Positions 39,913 through 49,855 are shown, counted from the first letter of the stretch. The stretch: 64,000 bases of DNA from Opitutales bacterium (GCA_017935025.1 JAGBIL010000020.1:1-64000); one strand, 5' to 3'. Program-made: numbers and translations. Notes: generated by a model not told the origin, from the sequence alone.

Positions 39913-41874
39913 TCAGTCTTTCTTTTTATCCGGAGACCAAATCAGCCCTTCGACGGGAGCATCTCCCTCCGGAGAAACGAGAGCGAACGTAAACATCCAC
40001 TTCGTAAGGCGCGCCTGCTTCGTCGCATTCTGATGCAGACCTCCGATCGGAAGTTTCACCAAAACCTTGTTCCAACCCTGCTTGAGTTTAGCGGGAATCG
40101 GCGGACGCACTTCAAAGTTTTCATTCTCCAGCGGTGTCTCCTGATTTTTAGCCTTGTGAGAGTTTTCCCATTTCGGCGGATGAATTTCTTTGTCGTTCAG
40201 CCAGAACCTCGTGCCGTGTGCGTCCCACTTCCCTTGAGGCGGCGGCAAATCCGGCTCGGACGGGCTAATTTTGTGCCCTTGTGCCCAAATGCCGACTTTT
40301 TGCGGCTTCGGCGACCAAACCCACGTATACGCGTAAACTGTAGAATTCGCACGCGGATTTTTGAAAAATGCGGAAACGGTGCCGAGCCCGCCCGTTCCCC
40401 AGACGTGGCGTAGGTAAATTCCCGCGCCACGGGCTTCGCGCGTGCCGATTTTCTTGCCGTCAAACTCGTATTCGCTTTTCAGTTCCTTTTCGGGAGGGAA
40501 CGATTTGTCGAGCTTGCCGTCGTTCGGGAAAAAGTCCGTGATGCGCCAAACCATGTCGGCTTGAGGTACCCACGGCATTTTTGCGCCGAGGTCCTTTTTC
40601 ACCGGAAGCATACGACGCTCAAAATCTCTTAGGCGTGCGAGTTTTTCTCCCTCAAGCGGAATTACCGTTCCCGTGTCGTGAAAATATTCCGTGCGTCCGC
40701 CGTGCCACGCGCTTTCGGCAAAGGCAAGAATCGACGGATAAAACGAATTGTTCGCGAGAATCGCGTCCGTACCGACGATGTAGCGATCGCACCAAATCGC
40801 TGCAATTCCTCCGGCGATGGTATCGTTCGCCTGCGGCGTTCCCGCAAAATTTGAGAAAAATACGGCGACAGGATCGGCAAATGAATCGAAGTGGTTGAGG
40901 TAATGCAGACGGCTATCGAGCGACGGCGTTCCCGCGAGAGGACGGCCGCGACCACTCCACATTTGCACGAGATCAACTTCGCCCGGCTTGTAGTTTGCGC
41001 CGGGATTCCACGTAGCGACTTTTTTTCCGCGTTCCCGCACGAACGCAACCATCTCGGGAACAAACTTCGGGGTCGTGATATGCACTTCGTCCGTTCCGAT
41101 GTGGAAATACGGAACCGTCTTTGAAGAAAAACCCTCGCGAATCAACTCATCGACGAGTTTCTTCAAAATCTCCGTGCCTTTTTCGCTCTGCATACTGCAT
41201 TTAAACGTACGCTCGAACGCAGCGCTGTGCCCGGGCATATCGACTTCGGGAATGAGCATCACTCCGCGAGCGTCGCAGTAATCGACGAGATCACGAATTT
41301 CCTTAAACGTGTAAAATTTTCCGTGGTCACGCGTGTAATTCTTTTTGTCATTAAGTTCCGGATACACGCGGCTTTCCGTGCGCCAGCCCTGGTTTTCCGT
41401 AAGGTGCCAGTGGAAGATGTTGATTTTGTACGCGGCGCAGAAATCGATGATTTCTTTCAAGTCCACAAGCGGGATGTAGCTACGGCCGCAGTCCATCATA
41501 AAGCCGCGCATCGGGAACGCCGGCCAGTCGAGAATCTTGCACGCGGAAACGCCTTTTGCTCCCGCGTTCCTTATTATCTGTGCGAGCGTTTTTCGGGCAT
41601 TGGATTCGCCGGCATCAGATACGACTTTGATTTTCACGCCGCGTTTGGAAACGGTCATCGCGTAAGCTTCTTTTTGCGCGTGCTCGGGAACGCCGTCGAG
41701 CGATTTCACGCGCGTAACGGAAACACGTTTGTCCAAGCCGATCGCGGGAACGAACGATTTTTGTTCTTCGTATTCTTGCGGGAGAGGAATCACTTTGCAC
41801 GCCGCAAACGCGGAAAACGAAGCAACGCAGAGAAAACTCAAAACGCAGAGGCAGCAACAGATTTTTTGAAGCAT
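39913..41874 (-). CDS. GH20 beta-N-acetylhexosaminidase
   Basis: 653 residues from the ATG at 41874, which opens a signal peptide (MLQKICCCLCVLSFLCVASFSAFA). Residues about 60-110 resemble the GH20b N-terminal domain and about 115-420 the GH20 barrel: MRGFMMDCGRSYIP, INIFHWHLTENQGWR, and the catalytic HIGTDEVHI (Asp-Glu pair). A C-terminal beta-sandwich (about 480-650) probably binds carbohydrate. The enzyme removes terminal GlcNAc or GalNAc by substrate-assisted catalysis, probably in the periplasm or outside. With the GH123-like enzyme at 0.8 kb it suggests use of hexosamine-rich host glycans. Confidence 0.92.
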   Translation of the reverse strand: MLQKICCCLCVLSFLCVASFSAFAACKVIPLPQEYEEQKSFVPAIGLDKRVSVTRVKSLDGVPEHAQKEAYAMTVSKRGVKIKVVSDAGESNARKTLAQIIRNAGAKGVSACKILDWPAFPMRGFMMDCGRSYIPLVDLKEIIDFCAAYKINIFHWHLTENQGWRTESRVYPELNDKKNYTRDHGKFYTFKEIRDLVDYCDARGVMLIPEVDMPGHSAAFERTFKCSMQSEKGTEILKKLVDELIREGFSSKTVPYFHIGTDEVHITTPKFVPEMVAFVRERGKKVATWNPGANYKPGEVDLVQMWSGRGRPLAGTPSLDSRLHYLNHFDSFADPVAVFFSNFAGTPQANDTIAGGIAAIWCDRYIVGTDAILANNSFYPSILAFAESAWHGGRTEYFHDTGTVIPLEGEKLARLRDFERRMLPVKKDLGAKMPWVPQADMVWRITDFFPNDGKLDKSFPPEKELKSEYEFDGKKIGTREARGAGIYLRHVWGTGGLGTVSAFFKNPRANSTVYAYTWVWSPKPQKVGIWAQGHKISPSEPDLPPPQGKWDAHGTRFWLNDKEIHPPKWENSHKAKNQETPLENENFEVRPPIPAKLKQGWNKVLVKLPIGGLHQNATKQARLTKWMFTFALVSPEGDAPVEGLIWSPDKKKD

Positions 41875-41999
41875 GAATGCATTCTGCCTCTCCGCATTTG
41901 TATCTTCAACCTTCAACTTCCATACAAAAAAAAGACCCGGCTCCCGCGAATGTGCGGAAACCGAGCCCGAACACACACGTTCGTGTTCTTTTGTTTTTC

Positions 42000-42239
42000 T
42001 TACTTTGCAGGCGGATTTGCGGGAGGCGTATCGGGGACGACCTCCAGCAAGGCATCCTCTTCAGTGATAACGACGCCGTTGTTTGCGTTGTTACCGTTGT
42101 TTTGCTGACACTGACAACTCCGGCAAGTTTGTTCTTTGCCTTTTTGATGGTGCTTTTTCTTGCAGCAATCACAGCCGGCAAACAAAAGCAGGGCGAAAAG
42201 CGCCGCACAAACCGAGACGATAAACGATTTCTTTTTCAT
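42000..42239 (-). CDS. Small Cys-rich lipoprotein
   Basis: 79 residues from the ATG at 42239 (MKKKSFIV...). Leader with lipobox LFAGC, directly followed by CCKKKHH and CRSCQCQQNN: six cysteines in about 25 residues, then an Asn-rich stretch and an acidic, proline-rich end. The His/Cys pattern hints at metal binding, which is inference. No family recognised. Stands alone between the GH20 gene and hom. Confidence 0.65.
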   Translation of the reverse strand: MKKKSFIVSVCAALFALLLFAGCDCCKKKHHQKGKEQTCRSCQCQQNNGNNANNGVVITEEDALLEVVPDTPPANPPAK

Positions 42240-42327
42240 AGGGATCAACGATTTAACGAATACGGCGGAATGCCGATTCTGTACTTCAAGCGCACGTTTT
42301 CCGCATTTTTGTCTAAAAAAAAGAAAA

Positions 42328-42355
42328 CGTTCCCGCGAAACAAATCACGGGAACG
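42328..42355 (-). terminator. Terminator of hom, built from the GGGAACG motif
   Basis: CGTTCCCG (42328-42335) and CGGGAACG (42348-42355) form an 8-bp stem, extended by A/T pairs. On the minus strand T-rich sequence follows. About 30 nt downstream of the hom stop. Confidence 0.75.
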
Positions 42356-42386
42356 CATCTTTTTAAACCTTTTAGTTTTTCAAAAA

Positions 42387-43718
42387 TTACTCGTGCGTCG
42401 GCTCGTAAATACGGAGCAGAAGCGGAGCGGTGAGAATTTGCGGGAGTGTTTTGAGCTCTTCGACGACGCGCTCCATAACCGCTTCCGAGGTCGGATACGT
42501 CGCGAGCGTAATCGTGCCGCGGCGTTCGCCCGGATGTTCGTAGGTAACGACGCGCGCAACGGAAACGCCGTGCTTCGCGAGCACGGAATAGAACCCGACG
42601 AGCGTTCCCGGTTCGTCCAAAATCGAAATACGCAAATAAAACTTCGATCGGATTTCGTCCATCGTCGCCATGCGTGCGGTTTCGCCAAGGCGGTAGCACG
42701 CATCAATGTCACTCGGCGTGAGGAATTTATGTGCATCGTCGCGAATCCCGATCATGGCATCCACAATATCGCTGATAACAGCGGAAGACGTAGCATCCTG
42801 CCCCGCGCCGCGCCCGATAAGAATTGTCGTTCCCGCAACATCGCCGGAAAGTTTAATCGCGTTGTAAACACCGTCCACGCGCGCGAGCGTTTTATCGAGC
42901 GGAATAAGTGCAGGATAAACACCGAGGGAAAGAGCGCCCGTCTTGAAATTGCGGCGAATCATACCGAGCAGCTTAATACGGTAGCCGAAATCTCGGGCGC
43001 GATGCATATCTTCAAGCGTGACGTTTCGGATGCCCTCGACGAGCGCGTCGTTCTCGGAAACCCACTTCCCGTGGGCAAGGAACGCAAGAATAACGGCCTT
43101 ATGAAATGCGTCCCAGCCGTCGAGGTCGAGACGATCGTCCGCCTCGACGTAGCCGAGTTTTTTCGCGTCGTGCAAAATTTCTTCGTAGGACTTTCCCTCC
43201 GCTTCCATGCGGGAAAGAATATAGTTGCAGGTACCGTTGATGATACCGGCAATGGACTCGAAACGATTGGCGACCAAGCCTTCGCGGAGCGTCTTGATAA
43301 TCGGAATTCCGCCGGCAACGGAAGCCTCAAAGTAGTAGTGTCCGCCGAACGTTTTGACGGCTTCAAAAACTTCGCGCCCGAATTTGTATATCAGCGCCTT
43401 ATTCGCCGAAACGACCACTTTGCCGAGCTTGAGCGCCGCCAGCGTGTAATCCTTCGCTTTCGTCGTTCCGCCCATGAGTTCGCAGACGATGTTCACGCCC
43501 GGGTCGTTCACAACTTCCATCGGGTCCGCCGTCAGCACCTCTGCGGGAACGCTCACTCCGCGTTCCCGCGTCAAATCGCGCACCGCGACACGCGGGAACG
43601 AGATTTCCAATCCGAGGCGTGTTTCAAGCTCCTCGCGCTGCGCCTGCAAGTGCTTCCAAACGCCCTGTCCGACCGTTCCGAAGCCGATAAAACCGATACC
43701 GATTTTTGTTTTTTTCAT
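42387..43718 (-). CDS. hom: Homoserine dehydrogenase
   Basis: 443 residues. It reduces aspartate semialdehyde to homoserine (threonine and methionine branch). N-terminal NAD motif GFGTVGQGV, the catalytic region EASVAGGIPIIKTLREGL and NGTCNYILSRM, GYVEADDRLDLDGWDAFHK, and a C-terminal ACT domain (LRISILDEPGTLVGFYSVLAKHGVSV) that usually mediates threonine feedback. Full length for the monofunctional enzyme. Start at 43718. Confidence 0.96.
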   Translation of the reverse strand: MKKTKIGIGFIGFGTVGQGVWKHLQAQREELETRLGLEISFPRVAVRDLTRERGVSVPAEVLTADPMEVVNDPGVNIVCELMGGTTKAKDYTLAALKLGKVVVSANKALIYKFGREVFEAVKTFGGHYYFEASVAGGIPIIKTLREGLVANRFESIAGIINGTCNYILSRMEAEGKSYEEILHDAKKLGYVEADDRLDLDGWDAFHKAVILAFLAHGKWVSENDALVEGIRNVTLEDMHRARDFGYRIKLLGMIRRNFKTGALSLGVYPALIPLDKTLARVDGVYNAIKLSGDVAGTTILIGRGAGQDATSSAVISDIVDAMIGIRDDAHKFLTPSDIDACYRLGETARMATMDEIRSKFYLRISILDEPGTLVGFYSVLAKHGVSVARVVTYEHPGERRGTITLATYPTSEAVMERVVEELKTLPQILTAPLLLRIYEPTHE

Positions 43719-43841
43719 TCTAAAAAAAAATTTTTGATGATGTGAAAGTAAATAAAGGAGACACTCTCGCCGTTTTTTATTTCTTTTTCTATTTCTTTAA
43801 CCTTGATCTCGAAGAAACGACACGAAAATCGCGTCGTCCTT

Positions 43842-44504
43842 TTATCTTTTGAAAGAATTTTCTTCGCCGCGCATCAGGCGCGCGATGTTCGAGCGATGCA
43901 TGATAATGATGAAAATCGCGACGACGAGACAAAATCCGACGTGAACTGCCGTGTAGCCGAGCGAGGGGAAAAATTTCGCCAAAATCATCGCCGCCAACGG
44001 TAACGAAAGCCCGAAAACCATCGACGCAATCGCAACAATGCGGGTCGAAAAATACACCGCGAGCCAAACGACGATTCCCGCGAGCACCGCGATAGGCATC
44101 GCCCCCAGCAAACCGCCGATCGTCGTCGAAACGCCCTTCCCGCCCTTAAACTTCAGGAAAATCGAAAAACAATGCCCGAGAAGCGCTCCCGTGAACCCGC
44201 AAAGCTGCGCCACGGCAATCGCGTGCGGCCAGTTTTGCGCGGACACGGGATCTGTCGGCTCAAGCGCGCCCATCAGGACCCACGGCCAAAACGCAGCCGC
44301 AAAACCTTTGAGCAAGTCGAGAAAAAACACGAGATTTCCCGCCGCTTTCCCGCAGGTACGCTTCACATTCGTCGCACCGGGATTACCGCTTCCCGCCGTG
44401 AGAATATCCACTCCGTGGCGCTTCGCGATGATGACCGCAAACGGAATGGAGCCAAGAAAATACCCGACAATCAGAGCGACTACTGAAAAGAAAATTTCTG
44501 TCAT
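43842..44504 (-). CDS. plsY: Glycerol-3-phosphate acyltransferase PlsY
   Basis: 220 residues, about five transmembrane helices. The three PlsY motifs are present: GSIPFAVIIAKRHGVDI (with AGSGNPGATNVKRTCG next), GHCFSIFLKFKGGKGVSTT and a third Gly-rich loop. The enzyme transfers an acyl group from acyl phosphate to glycerol 3-phosphate at the inner membrane, the first step of phospholipid synthesis. Its partner plsX is not in the window. Same strand as hom, 120 nt apart. Confidence 0.95.
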   Translation of the reverse strand: MTEIFFSVVALIVGYFLGSIPFAVIIAKRHGVDILTAGSGNPGATNVKRTCGKAAGNLVFFLDLLKGFAAAFWPWVLMGALEPTDPVSAQNWPHAIAVAQLCGFTGALLGHCFSIFLKFKGGKGVSTTIGGLLGAMPIAVLAGIVVWLAVYFSTRIVAIASMVFGLSLPLAAMILAKFFPSLGYTAVHVGFCLVVAIFIIIMHRSNIARLMRGEENSFKR

Positions 44505-44540
44505 TGCTCGCTAATCCTACGCGACACCCCCGCGTTCCCG

Positions 44541-44668
44541 CAAATTGAAATTTAGCGCACGCGTCAGATGAATAATGAGGAGAATGGGATGAATGAGAGA
44601 AACGGGAAAACACACATTCTTCTCTTTCTTCCCATTCCTCACATTATGCTTCGCTAAATTTCAATTTG
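44541..44668. repeat. Inverted-repeat element around CAAATTGAAATTTAGCG
   Basis: CAAATTGAAATTTAGCG (44541-44557) recurs as its exact reverse complement at 44652-44668, 94 nt further on. The element fills the gap between divergent plsY and clpC. Related arms occur at 61.07 kb and at 62.91-63.13 kb. Confidence 0.75.
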
Positions 44669-44709
44669 GCACTTTTCCTGCATGGTTTTTAATAAAAAAA
44701 TCAAGAAGC

Positions 44710-47328
44710 ATGAACAACGACGACAATTTCACAAAACGGGCAAAAGACGCAATGCGCAACGCTGCAAGTGAAGCCGCACGGCGTCACCACAATTACGTCA
44801 GTACCGAGCATATGCTCCTCGGGTTGCTTTCGCTCGGGAATGGAGTCGCCCATAACGTGCTCGTTCGCCTCGGAATCGATCCGGAGAAACTGCGCGAAGC
44901 CATTGAACAGCACCTTCAGCCCGGACCGGAGGACGTTCATATTTCCAACCCTGTTCCGCTCACTCCGCGTATGCAGAAAGCCCTCCTTTTATCCCGCCGC
45001 GAAGCGAAACAGCTCGGACACAACTACATCGGCTCGGAACACATTTTGCTCGGGTTGCTCGCAGAAAGTGACGGTGTTGCCGCCAAGGCGCTCGCCGCAC
45101 GCGGACTCAGTTTGGAAAAAGCCCGCCGCCAAATTCGCATCGAGCTCGACCCGGAGGCTTCGGAAAACGCGGGAACGCCGCCGTCTCCGGAAGATATTTT
45201 CGGTGCGAATGAGTTCGGCGGGAACGACCCGCTCGACTCCGCAGCCGCACCCGGCGGGAACGAGGACGAAGCACAAATGCGCGACCCTGCCGAAAGCGCG
45301 AATCGCCGCCAGGAAAAAATGACGGCGCTGAAAGCCTTCGGGCGCGATCTCACGGAAATTGCGCGCAAGGGCGAAACCGATCCCGTCATCGGACGCACGG
45401 CGGAGATTCGCCGCGTTATTCAAATTTTGTGCCGCCGCACGAAAAACAATCCCGTACTCATCGGCGAAGCCGGAGTCGGGAAAACCGCCATCGTCGAAGG
45501 CTTGGCACAGGCGATTGCCACCGGGAACGTTCCCGAAATTCTCGCCGGCAAGCGCCTCATCGCGCTCGACCTTGCTCTCATGATTGCGGGAACGAAGTAT
45601 CGCGGGCAATTTGAAGAACGCATCAAACTCGTGATGGAAGAAATCAAACGCGCGAAAAACGTGATTCTTTTCATCGACGAGCTTCACACCATCATCGGCG
45701 CAGGCGGAGCGGAAGGCTCGATGGATGCCGCAAACATCCTCAAGCCGGCGCTCTCCCGAGGCGAAGTCCAGTGCATTGGTGCAACGACACTTGCCGAGTA
45801 CCGCAAGTCCGTTGAAAAAGACCCGGCGCTCGAACGCCGTTTCCAAAGCGTCAAAGTCGAACCGCCTTCCGCCGCCGACGCGATCCGCATTTTGCAGGGC
45901 GTGGCACCGAAATACGAAGCGCACCACCGTTGCCGCTACACGCCGGAAGCGATTGTCGCCGCCGTGCGTTATTCCGACCGCTACATCACCGAACGCAATT
46001 TGCCGGACAAAGCGATCGACATTCTCGACGAAGCCGGCTCGCGCGTGCGCATCGATTCTTTTGAACCGCCGCGGGAACTCGGAGAACTTTCTAAAAAAAT
46101 CGACGACATCATTGCCGAAAAAAAACTCGCCTCCGACGCGGAAAACTACGAACGCGCGGGAACGCTTTTGCAGGAAGAAAAAAAGCTCGTCGCCAAGCGA
46201 GACTTACTCACGGAAGAATGGCGCCGCAAACGTGATTCCGCCGCCACGCCCGTAACCGAAGACCACGTTTTGCGCGTCGTCTCCGACTGGACGGGAATTC
46301 CGCTCACGCGCATGGAAAAATCGGAATCGCAAAAGTTGCTCGAACTTGAAAAGGATTTGCAAAAATCCGTCATCGCACAGGACGAAGCCTGCACCGTTAT
46401 TGCGCGCGCGCTTCGCCGTTCCCGCGCAGATTTGAAAGACCCGCGCCGTCCGATCGGCTCATTCCTTTTCCTCGGTCCGACCGGCGTCGGCAAAACGCAC
46501 CTCGCAAAAACGCTCGCCGAGCGTATGTTCGGGCAACGCGACGCGCTGATTCAAATCGATATGTCCGAATACATGGAAAAGCACACGGTTTCCCGCCTCA
46601 TCGGGTCGCCTCCGGGCTACGTCGGCTACGAGGAAGGCGGAATGCTCACCGAGGCCGTGCGCCGCAAACCGTACTCGGTTGTATTGTTTGACGAAATCGA
46701 AAAAGCCCATCCGGACGTAATTCAGCTCTTGCTTCAGGTGCTGGAAGACGGTCGCCTGACGGATTCGCTCGGGCGCACGGTCGATTTCCGCAACACGATT
46801 CTGATTATGACCTCGAATGTCGGCGCGGATATTTTGCAGAAAAATGCCGCCATGGGCTTCGATGTCGGGCTTGATGCCGACGCAGACTTTGAAAAAACAA
46901 AATCGCGGCTTTCGGACGAAACCAAGCGCGTTTTCAAACCGGAATTTTTGAACCGCCTCACGGAACTGATTTTCTTCCGTCCGCTCACAAAAAGCAGCCT
47001 GACGGAAATCGTGCGTCTGGAAACGGCAAACGTCGCCAAGCGTCTTGAACTGCACGGCGTGCGCCTCGCGCTGAGCGAAGCCGTGCTGAAGTTTCTGGTC
47101 GAAGCCGGTTACGACGAAAAATTCGGAGCGCGCCCGTTGCGCCGCGCCGTGGAGCGCAATCTCGAAGATCCGCTCGCGGAGGAAATTTTGCGCAACGGCA
47201 AACTCGCCGCGGGAACGATCAAAGTCGATGTAAAAAACAACGCTCTCGTTTTCGCGTTCCCGAAAAAATCCAAGCTCGCCGCCGCTCCCGCTCCCAAACG
47301 CCGAGCAACCCGAAAAGTTAAGGACTAA
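44710..47328 (+). CDS. clpC: ClpC-type AAA+ unfoldase
   Basis: 872 residues from the ATG at 44710; the frame is open upstream but not coding-like. Duplicated Clp-N repeats (about 1-150: [44 protein letters not shown]), first AAA+ module (Walker [12 protein letters not shown], Walker [12 protein letters not shown]), a UVR-containing middle domain ([22 protein letters not shown], shortened: [13 protein letters not shown]), second AAA+ module ([27 protein letters not shown]) and the C-terminal D2-small domain. ClpC unfolds proteins and feeds them to ClpP. About ten GGGAACG motifs lie in it, one of the densest genes here. Confidence 0.95.
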   Translation: MNNDDNFTKRAKDAMRNAASEAARRHHNYVSTEHMLLGLLSLGNGVAHNVLVRLGIDPEKLREAIEQHLQPGPEDVHISNPVPLTPRMQKALLLSRREAKQLGHNYIGSEHILLGLLAESDGVAAKALAARGLSLEKARRQIRIELDPEASENAGTPPSPEDIFGANEFGGNDPLDSAAAPGGNEDEAQMRDPAESANRRQEKMTALKAFGRDLTEIARKGETDPVIGRTAEIRRVIQILCRRTKNNPVLIGEAGVGKTAIVEGLAQAIATGNVPEILAGKRLIALDLALMIAGTKYRGQFEERIKLVMEEIKRAKNVILFIDELHTIIGAGGAEGSMDAANILKPALSRGEVQCIGATTLAEYRKSVEKDPALERRFQSVKVEPPSAADAIRILQGVAPKYEAHHRCRYTPEAIVAAVRYSDRYITERNLPDKAIDILDEAGSRVRIDSFEPPRELGELSKKIDDIIAEKKLASDAENYERAGTLLQEEKKLVAKRDLLTEEWRRKRDSAATPVTEDHVLRVVSDWTGIPLTRMEKSESQKLLELEKDLQKSVIAQDEACTVIARALRRSRADLKDPRRPIGSFLFLGPTGVGKTHLAKTLAERMFGQRDALIQIDMSEYMEKHTVSRLIGSPPGYVGYEEGGMLTEAVRRKPYSVVLFDEIEKAHPDVIQLLLQVLEDGRLTDSLGRTVDFRNTILIMTSNVGADILQKNAAMGFDVGLDADADFEKTKSRLSDETKRVFKPEFLNRLTELIFFRPLTKSSLTEIVRLETANVAKRLELHGVRLALSEAVLKFLVEAGYDEKFGARPLRRAVERNLEDPLAEEILRNGKLAAGTIKVDVKNNALVFAFPKKSKLAAAPAPKRRATRKVKD

Positions 47329-47361
47329 CCCGGGGAAACGCCCATCCTGCACCCGCGGAAA

Positions 47362-47383
47362 CCGCACAAAGTTTTTTGTGCGG
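47362..47383 (+). terminator. Hairpin after clpC
   Basis: CCGCACAAA (47362-47370) and TTTGTGCGG (47375-47383) form a perfect 9-bp stem with a T-rich loop, 34 nt after the clpC stop. It lacks a T run behind it, so termination is uncertain. Confidence 0.45.
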
Positions 47384-47680
47384 GGAATCGCCGTGTTCAA
47401 GCGGAAACGTCTCCGTAAACCACGTCGCCCTCGATAACGACAGTCACACTACGCGCGGGAACGCCGAAACCGGCGAGCGGCGATGCGGTTGTGAGGGCGA
47501 CAGCTTGAGGTTTTTCATACGAGAAATATTCAGAAAATCCTTTTACGACGCCACACACACAACCGGCACAAAAAAATCTCGCGCAAAGACGTAAATACGC
47601 AAAGGGAAAGATAAATTCTCTCACGGACCACAAAAACTCCATTCCTCTGAGGCTCCGTGAGAGATTTTGTGTTCCCGCAA

Positions 47681-47719
47681 AAAACCGTTCCCGCGAGACA
47701 CCTCACGGGAACGGTTTTT
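47681..47719 (-). terminator. Terminator of the AGE-family gene, built from the motif
   Basis: AAAACCGTTCCCG (47681-47693) and CGGGAACGGTTTT (47706-47718) form a 13-bp stem; T follows on the minus strand. About 30 nt after the stop of the epimerase gene. Confidence 0.8.
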
Positions 47720-47748
47720 CAAAAGGAGTTTCAATCGGGAACTGCCGC

Positions 47749-48936
47749 TTATTTCGCAAGCATCTCGAGCTGTTGCCAGCACTGATACAAACCGCGCGGA
47801 ACGTGGAAGCAACCTTTCCACTTGCCGCCCTTGAGCGAAAGCAACGGCTCGCCCTGACGCGTGAGGTAGCCGAACCATTCCGGATATTTTTCATCCTTAA
47901 AATGTTTCCACGCATAATCATGAATCCGCGTAAACCACTCCCAGCATTTCGGGTCGCCCGTAAGGCGATAACCTTTGAGCAGAGCGATGAGCGTTTCGAT
48001 ATGAACCCACCAGAGTTTCTGGTCCCATTCGAGCTGCTGGAGCGGGCGACCGAGGCGATCCATAAAATAGAAAATACCGCCGAATTTTTCGTCCCAACCG
48101 TATTCGAGTGCATTGAGGCAAATTTCCTTCGCCTTTGCGATGAGCGCGGGATCATTTTGGCGTTCGCCAAGGTCCATGAGGAACCACGTCGATTCAATCA
48201 TGTGTCCCGGATTGAGCAGGCGTCCGTCCATGTTGTCGGCAAGCGTTCCGTCGGCATTGAGGTGCTCGACAATCAGCCCCGGACCGACATCCGGACGATA
48301 AAATTCGTCCACGACCAGGTGAATGCATGTATCGATGGTTTTCTGCAAAAACGCGGGATCGACGAGCGGTTCAATTTCGAGCGCGAGGTTGCAGACAATC
48401 ATCGGAAGCGCAAACGCCTTCATCGGACGCGCCTTCGGCGAAGCCTTGCTCCAGCGCCCTTTCGGATTGTCGAAGCGCGCGATCACGCGATCAAACGCCT
48501 TTTTGGAAATCTCCGCATATTCCGCATTCCCGGTGGCAATCGAAAGTTGCCCGAACGCCATACACGCAAATGTGTTCGAGAAAATGTTGTACGGCTCGAC
48601 TTGCGGCGTGCCGTCACGCGCCAGCGAAAAATAGAAATTGTATTCGCCGTCGTGCCCGTACTTTTTCAAAAATTCCGCGCCCTGAATTGCGCAATCAAGC
48701 CATTCCTTGCGCTTTTCAACACGGTTGTAAAGGAACGAGAACATCCAAACCTGGCGTCCCTGCAACCAGATAAATTTGTCCGTGTCAAAAACGCTACCGT
48801 CACGATCGAGGCAGGTAAAATAGCCGCCGAATTCCTTGTCCTGCGACTTTTCAAGCCAGAACGGGAGCACGTTCTCGAGCAGTTCCGACTTGTATTGTTG
48901 AGCGAGTTTAGAAAATGTTTCCTTGTTGGGTGTCAT
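47749..48936 (-). CDS. AGE-family epimerase/isomerase
   Basis: 395 residues from the ATG at 48936 (MTPNKETFSKLAQQY); the frame opens at 48969. An all-helical (alpha/alpha)6 barrel of the N-acylglucosamine 2-epimerase family, with WLQGRQVWMFSFLYN near the N-terminus, NMDGRLLNPGHMIESTWFLMD (shortened: LLNPGHMIESTW) that carries a catalytic His, and LWWVHIETLIALL with WFTRIHDYAWKHF near the end. Family members interconvert GlcNAc and ManNAc, glucose and mannose, or act on disaccharides. The substrate here is not resolved; GlcNAc/ManNAc would fit the hexosaminidases. Confidence 0.88.
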   Translation of the reverse strand: MTPNKETFSKLAQQYKSELLENVLPFWLEKSQDKEFGGYFTCLDRDGSVFDTDKFIWLQGRQVWMFSFLYNRVEKRKEWLDCAIQGAEFLKKYGHDGEYNFYFSLARDGTPQVEPYNIFSNTFACMAFGQLSIATGNAEYAEISKKAFDRVIARFDNPKGRWSKASPKARPMKAFALPMIVCNLALEIEPLVDPAFLQKTIDTCIHLVVDEFYRPDVGPGLIVEHLNADGTLADNMDGRLLNPGHMIESTWFLMDLGERQNDPALIAKAKEICLNALEYGWDEKFGGIFYFMDRLGRPLQQLEWDQKLWWVHIETLIALLKGYRLTGDPKCWEWFTRIHDYAWKHFKDEKYPEWFGYLTRQGEPLLSLKGGKWKGCFHVPRGLYQCWQQLEMLAK

Positions 48937-49246
48937 AGCGGTAGCGATTCTATTCCGAGGGAACACCAATTGAAAGCGGATTTTTCGTTCCCGGGAAGTC
49001 GCACACTTTCTTTTTGTTTTTTTAATGCAAAGAACGGAAAATTTTCTACGGGAACGGAGAAATCCTGTCCCGCCTCCTCCTTCACAACAAAAACGAAATA
49101 AGGCTTCCGTGAAAATTCGTCTGTCCCTTAATAAGTTCCCGGGAGCTTATCACTTCCGATAAAAAAAAGGTTCCCGCGGGCATCCCGCGGGAACAGCTAT
49201 AAACACAATTACTAATTTTTTCCCCTGTCAGAGAGAAAGGCTTTTG
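48937..49246. other. Intergenic gap between two minus-strand genes
   Basis: 310 nt. It holds the promoter region of the AGE gene on the minus strand (about 48940-49050) and the terminator of the PEP-CTERM gene at 49170-49194. Two motif copies (about 48990 and 49050) and a related TTCCCGGGA are present. No small gene was recognised. Confidence 0.45.
49170..49194 (-). terminator. Terminator of the second PEP-CTERM gene
   Basis: GTTCCCGCGGG (49170-49180) and CCCGCGGGAAC (49184-49194) form a perfect 11-bp stem with a 3-nt loop, followed on the minus strand by eight T. Both arms resemble the window-wide motif. Confidence 0.85.
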
Positions 49247-49855
49247 TTAGCGGGGACGGCTTCGCCGCGAAGCCACGAGCGCCAGCGCGCCCAACCCGAC
49301 CAACATTCCGAACGCAGACGGTTCAGGAATAGCGTAAGCGCTATTTACGCGAGCCCACTGTACAGATGTGTTTCCATTCATGTTCCCGTTAAATCTTTCA
49401 ACAAGCGCAGACCCTTCCTTCCAGGAAAGCGTGATGTCAATTGATTGATTCGCGCCATTCGCACCGGTTACGGTATAAACGACGCCGGGTTCAATCCTCG
49501 TGGCAAAAGTTCCACCGCGAAGATAACTAACGCCGGTCGACACTCGAATGTCAGAATCGGAAGTAAGTCCGCCGTTCATGGTCCCGACTCCGTACTTCAA
49601 AGAAAGAGCACCGTCTGCTTCCACCAACTGGAAAACATTCGAACCGTATGTCGATTGATAGGCGCTCCCGCCGTAATAAGCGACGACCGAACCGTCTGTT
49701 GCAAGGCTATAATCGTCAGCGACGACAAAGCTGAAGGAATAGTCCGTTGCGAACGTTCCCGTTCCGAAGTTAAGAGAATCAAAACCTTGAACGTCCGCAT
49801 TGGAGAACGCAGCTCCCGCCGAGAGGAAAGCCGCAACTGTGAGATATTTTTTCAT
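49247..49855 (-). CDS. PEP-CTERM sorting-signal protein
   Basis: 202 residues. Signal peptide (MKKYLTVAAFLSAGAAFSNA), a beta-rich middle with FSFVVADDYSLATDGSVVAY, and the sorting signal PEPSAFG, LVGLGALALVA, SRRSRPR at the C-terminus. It resembles the protein at 38.9 kb in organisation and in the TFxTRIEPG/GxxTRVP type segments, so the two may be distant paralogues. Envelope-anchored after exosortase processing, by family. Role unknown. It borders the integrated element. Confidence 0.82.
   Translation of the reverse strand: MKKYLTVAAFLSAGAAFSNADVQGFDSLNFGTGTFATDYSFSFVVADDYSLATDGSVVAYYGGSAYQSTYGSNVFQLVEADGALSLKYGVGTMNGGLTSDSDIRVSTGVSYLRGGTFATRIEPGVVYTVTGANGANQSIDITLSWKEGSALVERFNGNMNGNTSVQWARVNSAYAIPEPSAFGMLVGLGALALVASRRSRPR

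Larger units (their letters stand above)
47329..47748. other. Gene-poor gap downstream of clpC with a possible gene remnant
   Basis: 420 nt. A minus-strand frame (47397-47642) codes at its end for ALTTASPLAGFGVPARSVTV followed by VIEGDVVYGDVSA and a stop, which looks like the C-terminus of an amidohydrolase-like protein without its body; the rest of the frame is Cys/Phe-rich and not convincing. The hairpin at 47362-47383 and the terminator at 47681-47719 are listed separately. Nothing else was recognised. Confidence 0.4.

Noticed and set aside
41877-43745. Long plus-strand frame (622 codons) opposite hom and a lipoprotein gene
   Set aside because: Antisense to hom, which has full catalytic motifs; Arg-rich composition.
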